Of a stretch of DNA of 64,000 nt, positions 18,028 to 27,467 are shown piece after piece. The translations under genes and the position numbers were made by a program. Under the pieces are notes generated by a model. It saw only the letters and a program-made list of their open reading frames with translations. It made no database searches and was not told the origin of the DNA. The DNA lies in contig CAZLFA010000002.1 in NCBI GenBank assembly GCA_964558665.1, forward strand, positions 62,001-126,000, given 5' to 3'. Position 1 is the stretch's first letter. Every line of letters starts with the position of its first letter. The DNA comes from CAZLFA01 sp964558665. Lineage in GTDB: Bacteria; Desulfobacterota; Syntrophia; Syntrophales; PHBD01.

Positions 18028-18585
18028 CTAGAACGATTTAACCTTCACTGCCGCATTCCGGGCGCCTTCGGAGAACTTATATTCGACATCAGCAGGGACA
18101 GAAACATGCATCTGGAGAAACTTCCATTGTCCCCTGATCTTACGAAGCACTGCCGTCAGCCTTGCTTTTACACCCGGGACTTTGCGGCCGTCGCCCAACG
18201 TGGCATACGGGTAAACATCAGTTGATATCCAGGAAATAAAACCGTAATTGCAGACGGCAATATTCTTGAATATAAGGCTTTTGTTTCCCTTATATGAGAA
18301 AAGGTCCTTTTCAAAAACGGCCTTTATGCCGTCCCGGCCCATGCCCGTCTGTTTCTCGCAGAGACCTATTGCTGTTATGTCTTCATCGTTGGCAAACAGT
18401 TTCATGATGCCTTTGATATCTTTCTTGTTATATCGTTCTGCAAAATTCTTGAGAGTAGCGCTTATCTCATCATCAAACTTTGATTTTGCATCCGCCTTTG
18501 CAGTGTCCGGATAGAAAAATGCTATGCACAATAAAACAAGAGTTATCAATGCCACTTTTGATACTAAAGAATCTGTAATCGACAT
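18028..18585 (-). CDS. secreted NTF2/SnoaL-like protein
   Basis: 185 aa from ATG 18585, chosen because AAAGGA lies 8 bases upstream; the frame extends further, overlapping the marR 3' end. Signal peptide: residues ~10-31 (VALITLVLLCIAFFYPDTAKA). The mature part has the NTF2-like pattern LKNFAERYNKKDIKGIMKLFANDEDITAIG ... VFEKDL ... GDGRKVPGVKARLTAVLRKIRGQWKFLQMHVSVP (conical alpha+beta barrel, as in SnoaL/DUF4440 proteins). Ligand or activity is unknown. It lies 37 bp after marR and probably shares its transcript. Confidence 0.75.
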   Translation of the reverse strand: MSITDSLVSKVALITLVLLCIAFFYPDTAKADAKSKFDDEISATLKNFAERYNKKDIKGIMKLFANDEDITAIGLCEKQTGMGRDGIKAVFEKDLFSYKGNKSLIFKNIAVCNYGFISWISTDVYPYATLGDGRKVPGVKARLTAVLRKIRGQWKFLQMHVSVPADVEYKFSEGARNAAVKVKSF

Positions 18586-18622
18586 TTGACACATCCTTTT
18601 GAAATCCGGCCTGCGGTTGATA

Positions 18623-19129
18623 TCATTTTTTTTCTTTTCCCTGATCCCCAGGCACATTTATTTCCGGTGACAACATCAACTTGGGGGGCAAAGTCTCTAT
18701 ACCCAGCATCTTAACCAACTCAGCCAGTCCGTTGTCTATTATACTCAATTGTCTGCCGGTCAGTTTTTCCAGGCCTGAAGCCAGAATTCCCTGTACTGCT
18801 TCAGGCGCGTTGGCAACAAGTTGTTGACCCTTGCCGGTTAATTTTATCCCGACGACCCTTCTGTCCTCCTTTGATCGTGTCCTGACAACCAGACCGTTTT
18901 CCTCCAGGCGATCCAGAATTCCTACTACTGTAGCCGGATGAAGATAAATGCGGTGGGCCAATTCCTTGACGTTAATGGTGTCAGCGTCTGCAATCGTTTT
19001 TATAGTCCAGAGTTGTGGCCCTGTCAGTCCTGTTTGGCGTTTCACCCTTTTTGACTGTTCATTGATGACCTGAAAAACTCTTCGTATATTGTCAACGATC
19101 TCCGCCACCTGTTTTGAATTCCTCCCCAT
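18623..19129 (-). CDS. MarR-family transcriptional regulator
   Basis: 168 aa from ATG 19129 (AAGGA, 6-base gap). Winged helix: GLTGPQLWTIKTIADADTINVKELAHRIYLHPATVVGILDRLEENGLVVRTRSKEDRRVVGIKLTGKGQQL, with the conserved DRR wing. MarR proteins are usually ligand- or redox-sensitive repressors of adjacent genes. The divergent ClC gene (180 bp away) and the downstream secreted protein are the likely targets. A TTGTA-N7-TACAA candidate operator lies 43 bp upstream of the start. Confidence 0.9.
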   Translation of the reverse strand: MGRNSKQVAEIVDNIRRVFQVINEQSKRVKRQTGLTGPQLWTIKTIADADTINVKELAHRIYLHPATVVGILDRLEENGLVVRTRSKEDRRVVGIKLTGKGQQLVANAPEAVQGILASGLEKLTGRQLSIIDNGLAELVKMLGIETLPPKLMLSPEINVPGDQGKEKK

Positions 19130-19171
19130 GTATGTTCCTTCTAAAAAAGTGTTGTGTTTATCAATCATATA

Positions 19172-19188
19172 TTGTAATTAGTATACAA
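19172..19188. promoter_or_regulatory. candidate MarR operator
   Basis: TTGTA-ATTAGTA-TACAA inverted repeat in the marR/ClC divergent intergenic region. MarR proteins typically bind such A/T-rich palindromes near their own promoter. Confidence 0.4.
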
Positions 19189-19308
19189 ATGATTAGTGTA
19201 AAAATCAAGTCTTTTTTCCGACATTTTGAATAACTTATTGAAATAATACGGGATATATTCATAACCACCTATATTGAGTACGGGGGAGGGGGAATTTATT
19301 ACATAGGC

Positions 19309-20673
19309 ATGAAAACGCGGTTAATAGAAGAATCTGTATTGTTTGTAAGCATCTTAAAGTGGGTTGTTCTTGCGACGGGTGTAGGGGTTGTTGTCGGGTT
19401 GTCTACGACAGCTTTTCTAAAAATACTGGATTTCGCCATTAACAGGATTCATACATTCAATAACTATTACTTTTTGTTGCCGCTCGGATTGTTTTGCAGT
19501 GCGCTGACGGTTAAATATCTGGCGAAAGATGCGAAAGGGTATGGTACAGAAAAGGTAATTGAAGCCGTTCACAAACAATCCGGCAGGATAGCCGCAGCAG
19601 TAGTGCCCGCAAAGCTGATTGCCACCGTGGTAACTGCCGCAGCCGGAGGCTCCGTAGGGCAAGTGGGCCCATGTGCGCAGATAGGAGGTGCAATTACATC
19701 CGTACTTTCATCTTTTTTGAAATTTGACGGTGCCGATCACAAAAAATTAGTCATATGCGGGATCAGCGCCGGTTTTGCTTCTGTTATGGGTGCGCCAATT
19801 GCAGGGGCAATATTCGGTGTTGAAGTCCTTTTTGTAGGCGGCATTCTTTATGAAGTGCTTCTTCCATCGTTCATTGCAGGAATAACGAGCTATCATATCT
19901 CCACGTACTTCGGAATAAATTATTTTCGATATCCAATCAACTTCAGCATGCCTTTTTCCGAAGCATTCTTTCTCAAGGTCGTATTGGCGGGCATTTTTTT
20001 CGGCGTTTGTGCAGCCATAACGATAGAAATTATAAAAGGCATTGATAAGTTGTCGGCGAAAGTAAAAATATGGTCACCGGCGAAAGGACTGATAGGCGGT
20101 GCTTTGCTCATCGGACTGGCTTTAATAACCTCAACGCAATATCTGGGACTGGGGATGGAAACTATCAAGTATTCTCTCAGTGGTGAAAAAGTTATCGTTT
20201 ATGCCTTTTTATTAAAGGCGGTATTTACAGGCATAACATTCAGTTTTGGGGGAAGCGGGGGAATGGTTACACCGGTGCTTTTTATCGGCGCAACTGCAGG
20301 GAGTGCATTCGGCGATTTGCTTGGCTTGGACAGGTCGATGTTTTCAGCCATAGGAATGGTTGCCGTGTTATCGGGAGCAACAAATTCACCCATATCGGCA
20401 AGTATATTCGCTATGGAGCTTTATGGTCAGGATATTGCCCAATATGCGTCGATTGCGTGCGTTATCAGTTTCCTGATGACCGGACACCGCAGTGTCTTCC
20501 CCTCGCAGATACTGGCTATCAAAAAGTCTTCATCAGTTGATGTCTTAACGGGCAATGAGGTTGAATGTGTTCAGACGCAATTCAAGCGCAGGGAAAAAAG
20601 TGTGATAGGTATCGTACTGCGTTGCGGCACAATAATAAATGAACATTGCAGGAATGTTTTAAAGAAAAAATAA
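19309..20673 (+). CDS. ClC-family anion channel/transporter lacking the gating glutamate
   Basis: 454 aa with about ten or more hydrophobic segments and ClC landmarks: GSVGQVGPCAQIGG (usual G[K/R]EGPxxQIG), AAFGAPIAGAIFGVEV-type segment (GFASVMGAPIAGAIFGVEVLF), and FSFGGSGGMVTPVLFIGATAGSAFG. At the usual external gating Glu position (Glu148 of E. coli ClC) the residue is Val. No CBS domains; a ~55-residue cytoplasmic tail is present. In characterised members, loss of this Glu turns a Cl-/H+ exchanger into an ungated anion conductor, so passive conduction is predicted. The best Shine-Dalgarno match (GGAGGGGG) is far (about 17 bases) from ATG 19309. Confidence 0.85.
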   Translation: MKTRLIEESVLFVSILKWVVLATGVGVVVGLSTTAFLKILDFAINRIHTFNNYYFLLPLGLFCSALTVKYLAKDAKGYGTEKVIEAVHKQSGRIAAAVVPAKLIATVVTAAAGGSVGQVGPCAQIGGAITSVLSSFLKFDGADHKKLVICGISAGFASVMGAPIAGAIFGVEVLFVGGILYEVLLPSFIAGITSYHISTYFGINYFRYPINFSMPFSEAFFLKVVLAGIFFGVCAAITIEIIKGIDKLSAKVKIWSPAKGLIGGALLIGLALITSTQYLGLGMETIKYSLSGEKVIVYAFLLKAVFTGITFSFGGSGGMVTPVLFIGATAGSAFGDLLGLDRSMFSAIGMVAVLSGATNSPISASIFAMELYGQDIAQYASIACVISFLMTGHRSVFPSQILAIKKSSSVDVLTGNEVECVQTQFKRREKSVIGIVLRCGTIINEHCRNVLKKK

Positions 20674-20909
20674 TCTTCCTTAAAACTGCATATTTTTATT
20701 TTTCGTCCATCGCGGTTGTGGTATTATTGAAACACAGACATTTAACGTTCAGTCGTTAGCAGTCAGGCCTTTCCCTTTATAGTCACATAAAAACGGAAAA
20801 CGGGTCGGTCTTTATGCTGGCAACGGCAATGCCGGTTTTGTATGTGATGGCGACTTCTGACGCAGATGTGTCTGTGAATCAGTATATCCGGAGGAGGAAA
20901 ACTCAGAAG

Positions 20910-21290
20910 ATGACATCTGTAATATTCAGCAAAGGAAGGATCTTTCTGATTGCACTGTTAATGATGGCCCTTTTGGCAGGAATAGACAGGACAGCGGTGG
21001 CGGAGACGCTCACCTGCAGCCTTCCTGAACAAAAGGGAGCGACATGCAGGTATGATGGTTCCATTGAAGCCGGAAAGGTTGCCTTCACTTGCTATAAACC
21101 TGCAAGCGGCGATTCAGTTGAGAAGTCATGCAGCCGGGTTTACTCACCGGTATTCATGGAAACACGAACAGGGCTGAGAGGATTCAACTGGCTCTGTACG
21201 GGTGATCTGACCGTTCATGAGTCTGCATTGAAAGACATGAAAGCCATGTGCGCCCAAATATGCGGCATCTGCGCCGGCAACTGGCGATAA
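20910..21290 (+). CDS. small secreted cysteine-rich protein, unknown function
   Basis: 126 aa. ATG 20910 is chosen over an in-frame ATG at 20814 because GGAGGAGGAAA lies upstream and a signal peptide then follows directly (RIFLIALLMMALLAGIDRTAVAE). The mature ~95 residues contain nine Cys (LTCSLPEQKGATCRYD ... FTCYKP ... KSCSRVY ... WLCTGD ... AMCAQICGICAGNWR), consistent with disulfides or metal binding in the periplasm. No family recognised. Convergent with fdhE (13 bp apart). Confidence 0.65.
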   Translation: MTSVIFSKGRIFLIALLMMALLAGIDRTAVAETLTCSLPEQKGATCRYDGSIEAGKVAFTCYKPASGDSVEKSCSRVYSPVFMETRTGLRGFNWLCTGDLTVHESALKDMKAMCAQICGICAGNWR

Positions 21291-21303
21291 TGCTCCCATA
21301 ACC

Positions 21304-22197
21304 TCATTTCTCATTTTGAAAAACATTCCATGCACACTCGGTCATAGGAAGATATCCCTTGTCCTGCATGATCATGTCGAGATGGACGAGGCTGATTGCC
21401 GATATCTCAAAGTCGCGCTCGTCCAGGTCCCCGATCTTGTTGAGGGTGACCAGATACCTGTTGCACTTATCGCATATGATAGCCGATTCCTGATTTCTGT
21501 CTTCCACGAAGAAGAATGTCATCCCTTCCTGTCCTTCGTTCTCGCAGTAAGGGCATATCACACGGCTGAACTTCCATTCATAACCGCACTGTGAACAATG
21601 GAGCCAGCGCTGTCCCCCTTTTTCCTGTATCATCGATAAGGACGGAAAGCTCCCGCAGATCGGGCAGTACCCTTTATGCCAGTCGATCTCCTTTAAATTG
21701 TCCATGATGGCGACGGATCTCTTCTCCAGAATAATTCTCGTCACTGTTGTAAAGAGGAAGCCGATGGTTGATGGCCTGACTGAAAAACGCGAAGCCCAGC
21801 CATCCACGACTTGTGCGGTCTTTTCAGGGAAGGCGGCGAGATAATCGGCCGGATTAATACGGCCTTCGCTTATCTGTTTTTCGATTAACGATAACTCCTC
21901 CGCCATTGCAGGAAGCCCCTGTTTCAGGTCGGGTATGGCGGCAAGCGCTATGTCGCGCGCCGGCACGTCTTCCGTCAGCAGACCGGTTTGCTTGATTACC
22001 GGGATGCCTCCCTTAAGCCTTTCACGGTCAATTGTTTGATAATCAATATCGTTCAGCTTCAGTGATCCGATGATGCGACTCCTTGCCATAATAACGGGTT
22101 TCAGGGCGCTGAGTATCTCTCTGCTGTGCGGGTAGCTGTCCATCGCCTGTGTGATCTTCTTTTCTATCAGGGGCAGATTGTCATAACTGTTAAACAT
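21304..22197 (-). CDS. fdhE: formate dehydrogenase accessory protein FdhE
   Basis: 297 aa. The C-terminal half has the FdhE rubredoxin-like Cys pairs: CPICGSFPSLS, LHCSQCGYEW, VICPYCENEG and IICDKCNRY, ending DLDMIMQDKGY-like (LVHLDMIMQDKGYLP). FdhE is a cytoplasmic factor needed for maturation of exported formate dehydrogenases. It lies downstream of the fdnGHI-type operon on the same strand, separated by a terminator and a palindromic repeat, so it probably has its own promoter. It may serve both fdn operons. Confidence 0.93.
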   Translation of the reverse strand: MFNSYDNLPLIEKKITQAMDSYPHSREILSALKPVIMARSRIIGSLKLNDIDYQTIDRERLKGGIPVIKQTGLLTEDVPARDIALAAIPDLKQGLPAMAEELSLIEKQISEGRINPADYLAAFPEKTAQVVDGWASRFSVRPSTIGFLFTTVTRIILEKRSVAIMDNLKEIDWHKGYCPICGSFPSLSMIQEKGGQRWLHCSQCGYEWKFSRVICPYCENEGQEGMTFFFVEDRNQESAIICDKCNRYLVTLNKIGDLDERDFEISAISLVHLDMIMQDKGYLPMTECAWNVFQNEK

Positions 22198-22235
22198 GAT
22201 GATTCAACCTTTCTTTGCAATTATCTGACAAGCAG

Positions 22236-22425
22236 ATTTTCTCCCGGATTACGCGATAAAATAAGTAATACTCTTTAGCACTCCGGTCAAACAGGCTTTC
22301 CGCGGCTCAGAATATTTTTCACAAGAAAAATATTTGATTCGCCGCTTGAAAACCTCTTTGACCGGGATAATATTCATTTATCTGAATACCTAAAAGCTCT
22401 ATTGCATAATATGGGTTTATCAGTG
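22236..22425. repeat. dispersed palindromic repeat, copy B
   Basis: About 190 bp. The inner part (CGGTCAAACAGGC ... GCCTCTTTGACCGG) is the reverse complement of copy A at 240-385, and the outer ends carry CCCGGATTACGCGATA and, inverted, a related ATAAACCC stretch. The whole can fold as one long imperfect hairpin. Confidence 0.65.
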
Positions 22426-22485
22426 TCGTAAAACTCTTCAAATATCTGCAACTGTATATAAAAATGTGGGTGAAAAGACAAAGAA

Positions 22486-22520
22486 AAAGGTTCTCCTTTT
22501 ATGAGAAAAGGAGAACCTTT
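22486..22520 (-). terminator. terminator of the first fdn operon
   Basis: Perfect 15-bp stem AAAGGTTCTCCTTTT / AAAAGGAGAACCTTT with a 5-base loop. On the minus strand it is followed by TTCTTTG, 21 bp after the fdnI stop. Confidence 0.9.
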
Positions 22521-22541
22521 ACGTTTGGCCATTATAAATTA

Positions 22542-23210
22542 TCAGTGTCCGTGTGTGTCAGCGCCCTTCTCCTCGCCATAGACAACCAGCTTACCCTCGT
22601 GCTCCATCTCCTTCAACCACTTGGGATGCTGCTTTTTAAGCCATGCACGCGTCACCCAGCCGGTCGTCATCGCCGGCAGGGAACCCGGAGAACCGATCGT
22701 TCCCAGATAAAGATGCACAAAGAAGAAGGCAAAGATCGTCAAGAAACCAAGGGCGTGAAATACGATCATCCAGCGCACAAACCAGGCCGGAAAACTCAGC
22801 GGAAACCACATGATCAGCCCCGTCAGCACCATGACCGCACCGCATCCAGCCACCACCAGAAAGAACATCTTCTGGCCGGGATTGTACTTGCCGACCTCCG
22901 GAACCTTGTCCACATGCCAGACGTAACCACCGCCGCAAAGGATCCAGTCCAGGTCCTCAGGCATCGAAAACACACCCGCCTCCTTCCACCACATGCCGAT
23001 GGTAAAGGCCAGCGCAAAGCCGAAAAACACTCCCGTAAAGTTGTGAACGTACTTCAAAGATTTCAATCCGCCCATCACTTCTCCGATCCAGTTGAAGGAA
23101 TGGAACATCATCCCCAGACCGGTAAAACAGAGAACAATGCAGGAAATCGCCAAACACCAGTGTACTATTCTTTCAAAGGCATCAGTTGCCTGAATCAATC
23201 CTTTCCTCAT
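22542..23210 (-). CDS. fdnI: formate dehydrogenase gamma subunit, cytochrome b556 (copy 1)
   Basis: 222 aa, four transmembrane helices with His ligands (FERIVHWCLAISCIVLCFTG, KYVHNFTGVFFGFALAFTIG, MVLTGLIMWFPLSF, VFHALGFLTIFAFFFVHLYLG). It binds two b hemes, anchors the periplasmic enzyme and passes electrons to quinone. ATG lies 2 bp after fdnH. The protein is about 94 % identical to the copy at 34741-35409, and the DNA of its N-terminal half is exactly identical to it (see 22941-23263). Confidence 0.93.
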   Translation of the reverse strand: MRKGLIQATDAFERIVHWCLAISCIVLCFTGLGMMFHSFNWIGEVMGGLKSLKYVHNFTGVFFGFALAFTIGMWWKEAGVFSMPEDLDWILCGGGYVWHVDKVPEVGKYNPGQKMFFLVVAGCGAVMVLTGLIMWFPLSFPAWFVRWMIVFHALGFLTIFAFFFVHLYLGTIGSPGSLPAMTTGWVTRAWLKKQHPKWLKEMEHEGKLVVYGEEKGADTHGH

Positions 23211-23263
23211 CGCTATTCACCCCCTTTTGTGTTTTCATGGGTATCTTCGTCAGGCAGCTTCGG
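22941..23263 (-). repeat. 323-bp tract identical to 34688-35010 (inverted)
   Basis: Base-by-base reading of the fdnH/fdnI junction shows no mismatch over 323 bp between this stretch and 34688-35010, while sequence on both sides diverges at once (mismatches at 22940 and 23264 and many beyond). This points to gene conversion between the two oppositely oriented operons. Confidence 0.85.
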
Positions 23264-24022
23264 CCCGTGAATGATATAGTGGAAGAACGATCCGGCCAGG
23301 ACACCGCCCGCAGCCAAAAGGCTCAGCGGTTTGAGAAAATCCTTCCAGAGTATCGTCGCAATAGGCACGCTCGGATTCGCGGGAAGCTTATCGTAAACCG
23401 ACGGCTTTTCATCGAGGACATACAGCACGTGTGTACCCTTTACGAACTTGTCGCCGTAAACGTTGGCGTCTTCAAAACCGGCCTTCTTCAACTCCTCGAC
23501 ACGGGCATAGGCCTTCCTGGTCATCTTGTCCCTGGCGCCGAAAGTCAGGGCACCCGTCGGGCAGGATTTTACACAGGCAGGTAAGGTAGCATCCTTGATG
23601 CGCGTAAAGCAGAGATCACACTTATAGACCTTGTCCGTTCCGCTGTCGTAGCGGGGAATATCGAACGGACATGCAGATACGCACTCCTTGCAGCCGATGC
23701 ACCTCTCATGGTTGATGCCGACTGTTCCCAGATCGGTATAATAAAGGGCGCCGCTGGGGCAGACCTTTACACAGGCGGCGTCGGTGCAGTGCATACAGCC
23801 GTCTTTGCGGAACAGCCATTTGAAAGCGCCTTTGCTGTCCTCGTATTCCTGAAAACGGATCAGCGTCCAGGTGTTCCACTGCAGATCAGGCGGATTCTGG
23901 TAACTTCCCCATTGTTTCGTTTTCAATCCGGGCATCTCGTTCCACTGCTTGCAGGCAATCTGGCAGCCCCTGCATGCCGTGCATTTTGTTACATCGATAA
24001 GTTTAACTACTTCTGTTTTCAT
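23213..24022 (-). CDS. fdnH: formate dehydrogenase beta subunit, 4 x [4Fe-4S] (copy 1)
   Basis: 269 aa. Four ferredoxin-type clusters: CTACRGCQIACKQW, CMHCTDAACVKVCPSGA, CIGCKECVSACPFDIPRY and the CDLCFTRI ... CVKSCPTGAL set. A C-terminal hydrophobic segment (KPLSLLAAGGVLAGSFFHYI) anchors it to the outer face of the inner membrane next to the gamma subunit. It relays electrons from the selenocysteine alpha subunit to cytochrome b. It starts 11 bp after fdnG, with AGGAG upstream. Confidence 0.95.
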   Translation of the reverse strand: MKTEVVKLIDVTKCTACRGCQIACKQWNEMPGLKTKQWGSYQNPPDLQWNTWTLIRFQEYEDSKGAFKWLFRKDGCMHCTDAACVKVCPSGALYYTDLGTVGINHERCIGCKECVSACPFDIPRYDSGTDKVYKCDLCFTRIKDATLPACVKSCPTGALTFGARDKMTRKAYARVEELKKAGFEDANVYGDKFVKGTHVLYVLDEKPSVYDKLPANPSVPIATILWKDFLKPLSLLAAGGVLAGSFFHYIIHGPKLPDEDTHENTKGGE

Positions 24023-24033
24023 CGCTCAGTCTC

Positions 24034-27000
24034 CTATAATTTGGTCACGTTGACCATGAACGCCTTGTACTCGGGGCAGAAGGTGTTCGCGTCACCAACG
24101 GTTGGGGTTAACATATTAGTGCTGTCACTGCTGCTGTCCTTGGGGAATAGCCAGCCGTAATTGAAGGGCAGACCGACCTGATGAACTTCTTTTCCTTCAA
24201 CCATAAAAGGCTTGAAGCGCTTTGTAACCATGGCGACGCAGGGAGCTTCGCCGCGTATGGATGAAACCTTGATGCGCTCGCCGTTTTTGATCTGTAATTT
24301 AGCGGCGAGTTTTTCACCGATTTCGACATAGAGTTCCGGCATGGCTTCCAGAAGCCATGCCTGCCAACGGGTCAATGCACCAGAGCACCAGTGCTCCGTG
24401 CAGGAATACGTTGTGCAGACATAGGGGAATTTCTCATTGGCATTGGCCACTTTATCCATATCACTCTTGAAGATTTCAGCGGCTGGATTAATCAACTGTC
24501 CCGACAGAGGATTCTTGGCCAGTGGTCCTTCCAGCGGTTCATAATGCTCGGGGAAGGGACCTTCAGCCATGCCCGGTCCAAACAATGCACCCAAACCGTC
24601 TTTCTGCATAATGAAGGGATATTTACCCTTTTCTTTATCCGCCTGCGGCGGCCAGGGACCATCGGGTACGTCACCAACCCACTTATCGCCCTTCCATTCA
24701 AGAATATTGCGTTTGGGATTGTAGGGCTTGCCTTTTAAATCGCAAGAAGCGCGGTTATAGAGGATGCGGCGATTGACCGGCCAGGCGAACGCCCAGTTGG
24801 GGAAGAGGCCCAACCCGGTCGGGTCTGCCTTGCCGCGAGACGCCATCTTGTTGATGCCATCCGCCGTGTAGCTTCCGGAAATGCACCAGTTGCCGCATGC
24901 CGTCTTGCCGTCTGCCTGGAGCATGCCAAATCCCGGCACCAGTTGACCTTTCTTGAACTCGGTTTTAGTGCCCTTGGCCTTGTCTTCGATCACCGTGTCT
25001 TCCAGGAAGACGCCGTTGATCCGTTTGGCCACTTTTATCACGTCCATGTGCCCTTTGCTGTCAAGATAATCCCATTTGAGATTCACGATGGCTTCGGCAT
25101 TGGGACCGCCTTCCTTTTCATAAAGCTTCTTGACTGCAGCCATAATCTTGATCTCGATTTCACCCACGGGAATAGCATCACCGGGGGCCTCGGCGGCCTT
25201 GTATTTCCACTGCACCCAGCGGCCGGAGTTGCTCTGCGAACCCTCCTTTTCCATAGTCGCTGATGCGGGAAGCAGGAAAACTTCCGTCTGGTTTTTCTTG
25301 GGATCAACACCCGGGCCTCTCCAGAATTCGTAAGTTTCATTATTGAAAATATTTTCACCCACCAGCCAATCAAGCTTTTCCATTGCCTTGCGGACTTTGT
25401 TCGTATTGGGGGAACTGACCGCCGGATCGGCGCCGATGACAAAGAATCCTTTGACCTTGCCTTCGTACATCTTGTCGAACATGTGCATCGTGGAATAGTG
25501 CTTCCCATCATCCATCTTAGGCAGCCAGGGATATCCGAATTCATTTTCTTTTGTCGCCTTGTCCTCCCACAGGGATTTCAGGAAACTGACAAAAAACTTC
25601 GGATAATTTTGATAGTAGTTTGCCGACTGCGGATCTTTGGAGACGGGTGTGTATTTTTCCAGATACTTATCCAATGTATTCAGAGAACCGGAAAGCATCT
25701 TCAGATAGCCGGGCAGGACGTTGTAGAGAATCGCATGGTCTGTGGATCCCTGGACATTGGGCTCCCCGCGCAGAGCGTTGATGCCGCCGCCGGCGATGCC
25801 CATATTGCCCAGAAGCAACTGAATGATCGACATGGTGCGGATGTTCTGGCTTCCGGTGGTATGGTGGGTCCAACCCAGAGCGTAGCATTCCGTTCCTGCC
25901 TTGTCCGGAACACCTGTCGATGAGTATATCTCGTAGACCTTAAGCAGGTTTTCTCTCGACACACCGGTGATGCTCGATACCTTGTCCAGTGTGTAACGGG
26001 AGTAATGCTTTTTCATCATTTGGAAAACGGAGCGGGGATTGGTCAGCGTCATATCCCTTTTGGGAATGCCCTTCCCGTCTTTTTCCAGCACCCAGGTGGC
26101 CTTATCGTACTTTCTTTTCTTTGCATCATATCCGGAAAAGAGACCATCATTGAAGCTGAAGTCCGTCCCGACAATAAAGGATGCGTTTGTATAATTCAGG
26201 ACATAATCCTTAAAATACTTATCTTTTTCAAATATGTAGTTGATCATGCCCCCGAGGAAAGCGATGTCTGTACCGGAGCGAAGTGGAACATGGAAATCAG
26301 AACGGGCTGATGTCCTGGTGTAACGGGGATCGACGTGAATGATCGTTGCGCCTTTTTCTTTTGCTCTCAAGATCCACTTGAAGGCGATCGGGTGATGCTC
26401 TGCGGCATTGCTGCCCATAATCAGAATGACGTCTGCGTTCTTTAAATCACAATAGTGGTTCGTCATGGAACCGCGTCCGAACGACTCTCCCAGAGCCGCT
26501 ACAGAGGGGCTGTGTCAGACCCTGGCCTGGTGATCTACATAGACAAGTCCAAGGGCCCTCGACTTGACGGTGACCAGCCAGCATTCCTCATTATCGATGT
26601 TGGAACTGCCGTAGTGACCGATATTCTCGCAGCGGTTTACCAGTTCACCTTTGCCATTTAGCTTCACAAATTCTTTATCTCTTGTGTCCTTAACCAGACG
26701 GGCTATTCTTTCGAGCGCCCAATTCCAGTCTTTGGTCTCCCATTCTGTTCCCCCTGGCGCCCGGTACAGAACCTTTGTCAACCGGTGCTTGTTCGCCTCG
26801 GTGAGGTCGAAGAAACCGGCGCCCTTGGCGCACAGCGAGCCTTCATTGATGGGATGATCGGCGTCGCCTTCAATATTGAAGATCTTACCGGTATTCTTGT
26901 CCACGCTACAGACAAGTCCGCAGCCAACGGAACAATAGCAGCAGATAGTCGTCACCTGTTTAGCGGCTTTGATGCGGTTCATCTTGTTGAGTTCCGCTGC

Positions 27001-27102
27001 ATAAGCCTGGGTGGGCTGCAGATTGATGCCCAGAGGTGACAGCGTCAATCCGGATGCAATCGCACCGGACAGAGTCAGGAAACCTCTCCTTGTGATGTCC
27101 AT
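24034..27102 (-). CDS. fdnG: periplasmic formate dehydrogenase alpha subunit with selenocysteine, Tat-exported (copy 1)
   Basis: 1022 residues read through UGA 26517-26515 as selenocysteine at residue 196, the same position as in E. coli FdnG. Context HQARV-U-HSPSVAALGESFGRG. Twin-arginine signal at the N-terminus (TRRGFLTLSGAIASG), a 4Fe-4S motif CCYCSVGCGL, and molybdopterin/tungstopterin-binding segments (LIMGSNAAEHHP, GTECYALGWTHHT, C-terminal CTEHWCSGALTRW). It oxidises formate in the periplasm with a bis-MGD Mo or W cofactor. AAGGAGG precedes ATG 27102. The shared operator lies 15-34 bp upstream of the start. Confidence 0.96.
26480..26517 (-). promoter_or_regulatory. selenocysteine UGA codon with bSECIS element (fdnG copy 1)
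   Basis: UGA at 26517-26515 followed on the minus strand by a CTCT/AGAG-based hairpin with the loop sequence GGCTCT, the same loop as in the second copy and close to GGTCT in fdhA. Confidence 0.75.
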
Positions 27103-27467
27103 AATGCCTCCTTAAATTATGTCATATATGACCTATGTCAATCGCGGCATACATAAGGGTTTTTACAGAAACAGTCAAGGGAAAAGTGAATGAATAAACA
27201 ACGATATTAAGCAGTTGTGGTAAATTTAACATAACGAAATTTCAAGTGTGCTGTTTTCCGCTAATAAGCCCGTGAAAAAATGGCCATAACAGCCCACTCA
27301 TATAGCCGTTGTCGCCGGTTTTCAGTTTCGTATCCACGTTAGACATTTAGATGGAATTATAGTAAATATGCTCTTAATTGTGGATTTGATGAGGATATGA
27401 ATGGCTCATTATTGAATGTAAAGAATTAAATCTAATCCGACTTAAATAACCGAAAGGAACCGGTGTT
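27103..27467. other. 365-bp divergent promoter region between fdnG copy 1 and the DUF3124 gene
   Basis: Contains the shared operator (27117-27136) near fdnG and otherwise A/T-rich sequence without open frames of interest. Promoters for both flanking genes must lie here; no unambiguous -35/-10 pair was picked. Confidence 0.5.
27117..27136. promoter_or_regulatory. shared formate dehydrogenase operator, copy 2
   Basis: TTATGTCA-TATA-TGACCTAT matches TTATGTCA-N4-TGACATAA at 14 of 16 positions with identical spacing. It includes the perfect palindrome GTCATATATGAC (27121-27132). An additional TATGTCA follows at 27134-27140. Position just upstream of fdnG suggests repression. Confidence 0.65.

Noticed and set aside
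17809..18225. 138-codon plus-strand frame in the gap after otsA
   Set aside because: No family resemblance, starts inside the structured element and overlaps the 3' end of the secreted NTF2-like gene on the other strand.
22464..23270. 268-codon plus-strand frame over the fdnI region
   Set aside because: His/Arg/Gln-rich antisense reading of a membrane cytochrome; recurs opposite the second fdnI copy, as expected for a shadow.
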